This document shows positions 31,298 to 36,611 of a stretch of DNA of 36,611 nt, in pieces. The notes beneath the pieces are model-generated. The model ran no database searches, had not been told where the DNA came from, and worked only from the letters and a program-made list of their open reading frames with translations. Position 1 is the stretch's first letter; the number at the start of each line of letters is the position of its first letter. The translations under genes and the position numbers were made by a program. This stretch comes from a virus: positions 1 to 36,611 of the IMG/VR virus record IMGVR_UViG_3300032242_000832; one strand, 5' to 3'.

Positions 31298-31831
31298 TTA
31301 CCTAAAAAGGGGTGCCTCAGCTGTTTGGTCGAATCTCATGCCTTCGCCTTCAATTTGCACTAACGGTTTACCCTGGCTGTCGCGTGAATTAAGCAATTGG
31401 TCTTGTTGAACTTTAATCTTCTCTTGTTCATCCAAAGGCGCATAATGGTGCATTTCTGCCATTAGGTCTTGGTAAACATCCATTGGAATCTTAAAGAGCA
31501 ACATCTCATTACATGCGATGAAGCCTTCGTGCTCGCCGGACTTAACACGCAAGTGGTCAAAGCCTGCAATTTCATCGGCTTTTACTGCGCTATAACCCAA
31601 ACGAAGACGTTTGTGGATAGGATCGTATTGGTTAGTTGAAGATAACCAGCATAAGTGGAAACCCGGAATCTCGGGTGGGGTCGGAAGTGCTTCTTGAAGC
31701 CACTCCGAGCGGAATGCTCTACGGCGTTCCTCGGATGATACAAATTGTTTCTCAGGCTCTTGTCGTGACACATCCATCTGTGCACGACTTTCACGGCCTT
31801 GTTTTGTGTTTCGTTTGATGCGTTCGTCCAT
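31298..31831 (-). CDS. Conserved-looking head-module protein of unknown role
   Basis: This 177-aa soluble mixed protein has a charged N-terminus (about 1-45), a block ALPTPPEIPGFHLCWLSSTN followed by YDPIHKRLRLGYSAV, and a helical part with NEMLLFKIPMDVYQDLMAEM. I recall this order in proteins between scaffold and capsid genes of marine phages, without known function. It starts 4 nt after the scaffold-like gene's stop. It may act in head assembly. Confidence 0.65.
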   Translation of the reverse strand: MDERIKRNTKQGRESRAQMDVSRQEPEKQFVSSEERRRAFRSEWLQEALPTPPEIPGFHLCWLSSTNQYDPIHKRLRLGYSAVKADEIAGFDHLRVKSGEHEGFIACNEMLLFKIPMDVYQDLMAEMHHYAPLDEQEKIKVQQDQLLNSRDSQGKPLVQIEGEGMRFDQTAEAPLFR

Positions 31832-31835
31832 GATA

Positions 31836-32819
31836 TTAGCCTTTCAGTTTGTTAGATCTATCCCACTCCGCATATTTGCGGATTGCATTTTGACGAAGTT
31901 GAGGGTTATCCCACAAACCAGCTTCCTTTAGCGCATTCACGCGATCAGGACTAAGTCTAAACTCATTAGACTTTGTGGTTGCCATGGTTTCCCTACCTGA
32001 ACTTGTCATTACAGATCTAGGCCTTTGGTTACGAACGTTAGACTCATTATATACACGGTTCTGTGATTGTGGTACATATTTTTTGAGTCTATCAGATAAC
32101 TCATCCCAATAATCCTGCGATGATGGGTCAAACCCTTCCTCTGTCAGTTTCTTGTCAACGATCTGAGCAATCTGTGATTCTTCATTCCTGCCATGAGGGT
32201 CATACCAAGGGTTCTCTTCCATCCAGTCAGCGGCAAGCCTCTGTACTGTTGGGTCAGGCACATTGATGTTCTGCTTAGGCTGAGAAATCTGTTTTGTTGC
32301 TTGCTGCTTCATGCCTTGCAAAGACTCGAGCTTTCTACGAGCCTCATACAACATTTCTTCCGCTTGTGTCACACCGTTGCCATCTTGACCGGCAACAGCC
32401 TCTTTCATCTTCATCTTGGCATACTCGACTTGCACACTGGCATCATCGATTGCCTTATCGACCCTTGCTAGCTCGGCACCAGAGGTCTTTTGCTCAACTC
32501 TAGCCAATCTATCGGCAAGATCAGCATTCTGCTTCTTCAGAGCATTAATCAGATGGTTCGATTCACGAATCTTACCTCTGTGAAGTTGCTTTTTTAACTT
32601 CCGCTCTTCTCTGCGAGCAGCTCTAATGGCTTCACGCTCAGGATCATCAGTCGTTGCCCCCTCGCCATGATCGTCATCCTCTTCGAAGTCAGAACCACCC
32701 TCTGCAAGGTCTTTTGGTTCATTGTGTTGAGGACTGACCTCATTTTCGGGCAGCTGAACAATGGCAGACCCATCTTGTTCCTCAGCTACCTGCAAATCTA
32801 GTTTATCTGTTGCGTTCAT
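31836..32819 (-). CDS. Scaffolding-like protein
   Basis: This 327-aa protein has a strongly acidic N-terminus (SDFEEDDDHGEGATTDDPER). A long Lys/Glu/Arg coiled coil follows (about 65-190, with RKLKKQLHRGKIRESNHLIN). The C-terminal region has an ENPWYDPHGRNEESQIAQIV block and a basic terminal helix (about 300-327). This acid-coil-basic design, plus its place upstream of the capsid gene, is typical of scaffolding proteins that guide capsid assembly through a basic C-terminal helix. GAAAGGA precedes its ATG. Sequence similarity to named scaffolds was not tested. Confidence 0.72.
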   Translation of the reverse strand: MNATDKLDLQVAEEQDGSAIVQLPENEVSPQHNEPKDLAEGGSDFEEDDDHGEGATTDDPEREAIRAARREERKLKKQLHRGKIRESNHLINALKKQNADLADRLARVEQKTSGAELARVDKAIDDASVQVEYAKMKMKEAVAGQDGNGVTQAEEMLYEARRKLESLQGMKQQATKQISQPKQNINVPDPTVQRLAADWMEENPWYDPHGRNEESQIAQIVDKKLTEEGFDPSSQDYWDELSDRLKKYVPQSQNRVYNESNVRNQRPRSVMTSSGRETMATTKSNEFRLSPDRVNALKEAGLWDNPQLRQNAIRKYAEWDRSNKLKG

Positions 32820-32837
32820 TCAGTTTCCTTTCAAAAC

Positions 32838-33257
32838 TTATATAAATGCTTTAATGTCTCGAGGATCTCCGGTCACTCGTCCAATGATTTCATGGTCATT
32901 GAAGAACGTGAACAAGGCTTTTCCTTTCAGACCGTCTTGCTCGAAGTCGATTTCCCATCTGTCGCCACCCCACTTAGGCACGCGAACATACTCGCCAACG
33001 CCGCACCACACCCCCTCAGGCCAGGGCTCCATAGTGTCACGCTTTCTGAAAGCGAGAGGACCAACTGCGATCACTTTACCGATCATGGTGTTCCATTTCT
33101 CGGTTTCTTTGGTTTCTTCCGACAAAATAATACCGGAACTTGTGACTTTCTCTTTCACTGCTCTTAACTGAACAAGAACACGAGCACCATACGGTGCCAT
33201 GAGTGGGTCAATTACAGGAAACGCTTCTTCAAGCGTTTGTTCGACATCAAGTGTCAT
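32838..33257 (-). CDS. GroES-like (cpn10) co-chaperonin
   Basis: This 139-aa protein has the cpn10 pattern: PYGARVLVQLRAV (21-33), a T-SSGIIL element (EKVTSSGIILSEET, the mobile loop region), IGKVIAVGPLAF (58-69), then GVGEYVRVPKWGG and a closing beta strand. GroES-type proteins cap GroEL folding chambers. Phage versions such as T4 gp31 adapt host GroEL for capsid folding. Here the gene sits between the portal and scaffold genes, which fits a capsid-folding role. It is longer than typical GroES (about 97 aa), with extra residues at both ends. It overlaps the previous gene by 11 nt. Confidence 0.82.
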   Translation of the reverse strand: MTLDVEQTLEEAFPVIDPLMAPYGARVLVQLRAVKEKVTSSGIILSEETKETEKWNTMIGKVIAVGPLAFRKRDTMEPWPEGVWCGVGEYVRVPKWGGDRWEIDFEQDGLKGKALFTFFNDHEIIGRVTGDPRDIKAFI

Positions 33258-33432
33258 GTTTTCTTTCCTCTTCTAGAAGTTGGTTGATAAAGTCTAAGGC
33301 TTCTTGCAAGCCTATGGATTGTCCGACCAATCGTTGATAGCTTTCGAAATTTGTGCAATTCCCATCTACCAACCCCATAGCAATTTCTTGTCTACGAGTC
33401 TTGATCAAACCAATGAGAGCATTAACTTGCAT
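33247..33432 (-). CDS. Small helical phage protein
   Basis: This 61-aa protein has two helices (ALIGLIKTRRQEIAMGLVDG and QSIGLQEALDFINQLLEEER) joined by a short turn. I recall similar small helical proteins near portal and head genes of podoviruses. It overlaps its neighbours by 11 nt at both ends. GGAGAA is 8 nt upstream of the ATG. No specific function can be assigned; a partner role in head assembly is possible. Confidence 0.65.
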   Translation of the reverse strand: MQVNALIGLIKTRRQEIAMGLVDGNCTNFESYQRLVGQSIGLQEALDFINQLLEEERKHDT

Positions 33433-33733
33433 GCTTCATTCTCCACTCTTCTAATATCTGCAGCAGCTCCTTCCTAAAGATCTGCTGAGATATAAGCTCA
33501 CTTGGTTGGTATGTGCTAATAAATTTTTGCAGCATACTATGAGGTATATCCAATCCTCTGACAGGATGTGGAAGTACATCAGTTGTGAGCGGTTCTTTTT
33601 CCGGCTGTATGCCGTAAATTTCTTCGGTTAAAGGAGCATCCGCGCCTTTTTTTACTTTGGCGACTTTCTTTGCAATCTCATCTTTCGTAAGATTTTTGAC
33701 ATCGTCGCCAATATATGCTGCATGATCCAACAT
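33422..33733 (-). CDS. Small acidic-basic mixed protein, head module
   Basis: This 103-aa protein starts MLDHAAYIGDDVKNLTKDE and continues with KKVAKVKKGADAPLTEEIYG and a helical C-terminal part (SELISQQIFRKELLQILEEW). The stop of the gene upstream lies directly before its ATG (TAAATG), and a GAGG site is upstream. I do not recognise the family. The tight coupling to its neighbours supports a real gene in the head operon. Confidence 0.62.
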   Translation of the reverse strand: MLDHAAYIGDDVKNLTKDEIAKKVAKVKKGADAPLTEEIYGIQPEKEPLTTDVLPHPVRGLDIPHSMLQKFISTYQPSELISQQIFRKELLQILEEWRMKHAS

Positions 33734-34072
33734 TTATCGGCCTCGACCAGATGCTTTTCTCATCGGTACAGCAATTGCTACTGTCAAACCTACACCCTTC
33801 TTAGCATGACCACCTTTTTTCATAGTGGCGATTTTGCCTGTAGGCGCAGCAAGTGGTCGTTTCTGTCCGCTATCATTGATCAATGTACGAACTTTAGACT
33901 CTGGGTAAGCACCAATGCCATTGACATTAGCTTGATGGCTAATTTCAGGCTCATGACTTACCTTGCCACCTTTGGCAAACTTCTTAACACCGCCGCCTTT
34001 TTTAAGGTGCGTTTCCGCCCCCGCTTGGCCCATTGCGATCCGTTTGTGCATATTGATTGGGTCTTCCGACAT
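33734..34072 (-). CDS. Lys-Gly-Gly motif basic protein downstream of portal
   Basis: This 112-aa basic protein has three [KR]xGG elements: LKKGGGVKKF, FAKGGKVSHE and MKKGGHAKKG. The last 20 residues are Arg/Lys/Gly-rich. A perfect AGGAGGT site at 34080-34086 lies 7 nt before ATG 34072, inside the portal coding region. The two genes overlap by 71 nt in different frames. Its motifs are shared with the 300-aa and 180-aa proteins downstream. It may bind DNA or the portal. The role is unknown. Confidence 0.72.
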   Translation of the reverse strand: MSEDPINMHKRIAMGQAGAETHLKKGGGVKKFAKGGKVSHEPEISHQANVNGIGAYPESKVRTLINDSGQKRPLAAPTGKIATMKKGGHAKKGVGLTVAIAVPMRKASGRGR

Positions 34073-36590
34073 TTGAGTTACCTCCTAAATTTTGTTGCAG
34101 TTTGTGGTGAGCTTCAAGAACAGTTGACAGTTGCTCATGCTGTAACTGTGCGGCATCCCTTGTAAGCTCAGCCGCTTTAATACGCTCATCAGTTAAGTTG
34201 TTCTCTGAGTTCTTAACTGCATCAATTTGCATTTGTTGTGCTTTGATCTGCACATCAGCTTGGTCCTTAGCAGCTTTCCGCTGAGTTTCGGCCATTGACG
34301 TTTGTGTAAGTGCTTGCACTTGTGCTGTAATATTTGGATCAACAGGGATCGGTGGTACTTGACTTTGTGCTTGTGCTTGCAATTGCTTCATCAATTGGAA
34401 CATCTGGTTCATGGCTTGGCCTACTTCGCCCAACTGTTCTTTACTATCCAGATGAACGTGCTGTGTAGCAGCTGCCAACAGCTTCTGAGCTTCTTTCATA
34501 AGTGGTTGTACTTTAAGTATGTTGTAAGACTTACCAAGTGCTGCGGATGTATAGCCGTCAGCCATTGCCAAATACCACATTGTCAAGTGCTGCTTCATAT
34601 GCTCTAAGCATGCAGGTATAAATGTAGGCGACACAATCGGATTCATACCAAAAATCGGATCCATAGCATACTGCAAATGCACCATAAAGTGTGCCATATG
34701 GTCTTGCCCTGGGAAAGCACCTGTCGGCTGACCCATTGTCATTGCCACATTCTCAAGTGCTGGGTTCATGTCCTCAACCTCTTGTGGGTCAGGCAACACC
34801 TCATTCACGTCAGGCAGCTTAATCTGCTTTAGTATTCTGCGCTCAACTGCAAGCCTGTTGTACAAGTCAGGGTTTGCCTGAGCTCTTGCTGCAAGAGTTT
34901 GAATCTGAGCATAGCGTTGGGACTCGGCGAAGATGTGCGGATCACTGACAGGTATCACATCAGAATTCGTAATGAAGTCATCCGCGACAATCTCAAGGTC
35001 TTCTACAACCTCGTTCTTACGTTGCTCATCCAAGTACCAACGGTTCAGCCTTGTAAGTACACGGAAAACACGCCGTTGTGAATCATGCAACCTTGCATGA
35101 ATTGAACTAAAAACTGCTGCACCCTGCTCGATCAATGCTTGTGTTGTGCCAACAGGTGCATTTGATGTGATGTCGGCAATCTTTTCTTCGCTGGTTGTAA
35201 CAACACCTTTTGCTGCATCGGTTAACCACCCAAGCAACTGAAACAGAATCGGGCTTGGTTGGTTAAACGGCACAGGCATTGCAATTTTACGGATGTCATC
35301 AACACCGGGAGCTCCTTCGATCTCGGCAACCTGCGTCGGTTCGATCTGAGTGCTTTGACCACTAATCTTAGCTCCTTTAAGCTTAAGCATAGTCGGTGCA
35401 TTGTTGATATGAGCACTATCCAGCAAAGCTCTAAGAGCGCCAGTAAGAGCGGCAGACAAACCACCGATAAGATGAGGCAAGCCAATTGCATAAGCACCCC
35501 TCCAAGGAATAAACTTGAACTCAATAATGTGGTCCAGTTTGGTGAATGTTTCGTCACCATCTTCCCAGTTGCGGTACAAACCGACGACCTCACGCTCATT
35601 TTCATCGATCATCAAAATATACGGGGCACGATCGCCTTTTGTGAAGCTATCATCTGATTGCTCCAACCAGCACATGATGTGATACACACGTCGAACACCG
35701 TCTACATTGTCATGCTCACGCTTCTTGCCCTCGATCTTGTCATTTGCTTTCTCAGACTTAGTCTGTGTCGGCTCCATCGGGGCTCTAAAAATTCCTGTGT
35801 CAGTATACAAACCTGTAGCAACACGAAGCTCATACTCTTCTTGCGTAATATCCTGCACTTCTGTGATACGGCTTGCTGTGTAGAAGTTGCCTGCTGCAAA
35901 CGGCAAATAAATATTGTCAATAGGTATAAACTCAGTGCGTGGCCGCTTTTGCTGTTCGTCCCACCACATCTTCAAATACTGACTACCGCCAAGTGGCAAT
36001 TGTGTCAGCATCTGTTCTTGCTCATCTCTATACTCTTCAATCTGCTCAGTCAGCTGCCAGTTCATGTAATCGCGCTTACGGTTTGCACGATTCGTCTTCT
36101 CTTCAGTAACTTCACCCATAATCTTGGTCTTAACCGGACCATCAGGCGGAAACAACTCTTTAATCGCACGAGCTGCAAAGTCCACACAAGCCTCGGCCAT
36201 CACAGGATGCACAACCTTAGATGCACCCATAAACTGTGCACCTCCTGGTGCATCATTGCCTAATCCTGTGCGACGAAGACCGTCCTCGTACTGCTTGTCG
36301 CGATCCTCACGAGCTTGCTTATCTTTCCCGATCAGATCTAAATACTTAAGTGCTAAACTTCCTAGATCTAGTGAGTCAAACTTCTCAGCAAGATTTTCAT
36401 AGAAATCTGGGTTTTCTTCTGGGCCATTCAGATCTTTAGATCTAACAATGGCAGATCCGTCAGGCAGTTCTTCAACTTCGGATTCGTCTTCGTCGAAAAG
36501 CTCAAAAACCGACTCATCGGCTTCGGGCATGTCTTGCAATGGGTTGACAAAGCGGTTGTAATCCTGAGGAATCGGCATCTCTGTGGCCAT
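34002..36590 (-). CDS. Portal protein
   Basis: This 862-aa protein fits a large podovirus-type portal ring subunit. The N-terminal part (1-90) is acidic. DAPGGAQFMGASKVVHPVMA (about 112-131) and ACVDFAARAIKELFPPDGPV match a block I recall in portal proteins of this phage type. A clip/stem region follows with a GAPGVDDIRKIAMPVPFNQP segment. The long Gln/Ala/Lys-rich helical C-terminus (about 710-845) would form the barrel. The portal is the DNA-packaging channel and docks terminase. GCGGAGAG precedes the ATG. The terminase should lie beyond the right edge, which leaves only 21 bases upstream here. Confidence 0.85.
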   Translation of the reverse strand: MATEMPIPQDYNRFVNPLQDMPEADESVFELFDEDESEVEELPDGSAIVRSKDLNGPEENPDFYENLAEKFDSLDLGSLALKYLDLIGKDKQAREDRDKQYEDGLRRTGLGNDAPGGAQFMGASKVVHPVMAEACVDFAARAIKELFPPDGPVKTKIMGEVTEEKTNRANRKRDYMNWQLTEQIEEYRDEQEQMLTQLPLGGSQYLKMWWDEQQKRPRTEFIPIDNIYLPFAAGNFYTASRITEVQDITQEEYELRVATGLYTDTGIFRAPMEPTQTKSEKANDKIEGKKREHDNVDGVRRVYHIMCWLEQSDDSFTKGDRAPYILMIDENEREVVGLYRNWEDGDETFTKLDHIIEFKFIPWRGAYAIGLPHLIGGLSAALTGALRALLDSAHINNAPTMLKLKGAKISGQSTQIEPTQVAEIEGAPGVDDIRKIAMPVPFNQPSPILFQLLGWLTDAAKGVVTTSEEKIADITSNAPVGTTQALIEQGAAVFSSIHARLHDSQRRVFRVLTRLNRWYLDEQRKNEVVEDLEIVADDFITNSDVIPVSDPHIFAESQRYAQIQTLAARAQANPDLYNRLAVERRILKQIKLPDVNEVLPDPQEVEDMNPALENVAMTMGQPTGAFPGQDHMAHFMVHLQYAMDPIFGMNPIVSPTFIPACLEHMKQHLTMWYLAMADGYTSAALGKSYNILKVQPLMKEAQKLLAAATQHVHLDSKEQLGEVGQAMNQMFQLMKQLQAQAQSQVPPIPVDPNITAQVQALTQTSMAETQRKAAKDQADVQIKAQQMQIDAVKNSENNLTDERIKAAELTRDAAQLQHEQLSTVLEAHHKLQQNLGGNSNVGRPNQYAQTDRNGPSGGGNAP

Positions 36591-36611
36591 ACTATGCTCT
36601 CCGCATCATAA

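Noticed and set aside
32761-33171. 136-codon plus-strand ORF opposite the GroES-like gene
   Set aside because: The minus strand has a clear cpn10 pattern, and the plus-strand reading has no motif.
33722-34165. 147-codon plus-strand ORF across the portal end
   Set aside because: It is antisense to two well-supported genes with good ribosome sites. Its composition is that of a mirror frame.
35658-36263. 201-codon plus-strand ORF opposite the portal gene
   Set aside because: The product is Cys/Leu/His-rich without any recognisable motif and lies antisense to the strongly supported portal. It has no ribosome site and no neighbours on that strand.

Overview
The window is one contiguous piece of a tailed-phage genome. 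It shows dense gene packing, ATGA and TAATG stop/start overlaps, strong AAGGAG-type ribosome sites and no host-like genes. About 35 kb on the minus strand (read right to left) is a complete virion and lysis operon. Only the first 1.56 kb is on the plus strand. I see no integrase, repressor, tRNA or CRISPR array. The head and tail gene set points to a short-tailed (podovirus-like) phage with a P22-type connector. The Rz/Rz1 spanin pair implies a Gram-negative host. Several families seen here (DUF6378, DUF6321, Lys-Gly-Gly-rich proteins, a P22 gp10-like nozzle, and fibres with small chaperone-like partners) recur, to my knowledge, in uncultured aquatic phages. An aquatic, probably proteobacterial, host is therefore an inference, not something the sequence proves.

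Layout in transcription order on the minus strand. Head module: portal (36590-34002), three small proteins, a GroES-like co-chaperonin (33257-32838), a scaffold-like protein, a 177-aa protein, a decoration-like protein and the major capsid protein (30647-29733). A stem-loop follows the capsid gene, and a UUCG-capped terminator lies at 27384-27407. Structural and connector module: a 442-aa surface-like protein, a Lys-Gly-Gly-rich basic protein, an 887-aa adhesin-like protein, a DUF6321 protein, and a P22 gp4-like adaptor carrying an inserted discoidin-like domain. Fibre module (23.1-14.6 kb): a row of about ten fibre or structural genes. Several are followed by very small proteins of two recognisable families, two of which are shorter than 60 codons. 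Lysis module (14.6-12.1 kb): five small overlapping membrane-protein genes (one the holin candidate), Rz with Rz1 nested inside it, and an M15 peptidase endolysin. Tail and ejection module (12.1-1.56 kb): gp11-like adaptor, fibre, P22 gp10-like nozzle, two small proteins and four large Ala/Gln/Ser-rich proteins that fit DNA-ejection (internal virion) proteins.

The left plus-strand segment holds the end of an unidentified gene, a DUF6378 protein, a divergent ThyX-like (flavin-dependent thymidylate synthase family) protein and an unknown protein. It meets the virion operon head-on, and the two stop codons overlap. The terminase is not in the window. It probably lies beyond the right edge, upstream of the portal.

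The most notable points are: a same-frame ORF that continues immediately after a UAA stop and has no ATG for 31 codons (possible AUU start or readthrough); the array of fibre genes with duplicated mini-chaperones; Lys-Gly-Gly motifs shared by four virion-region proteins; a lectin-like insertion in the head-tail adaptor; repeated beta-rich cassettes across several virion proteins; and a ThyX homologue that lacks the signature serine. All family names rest on motif recognition by eye. No database search was run.
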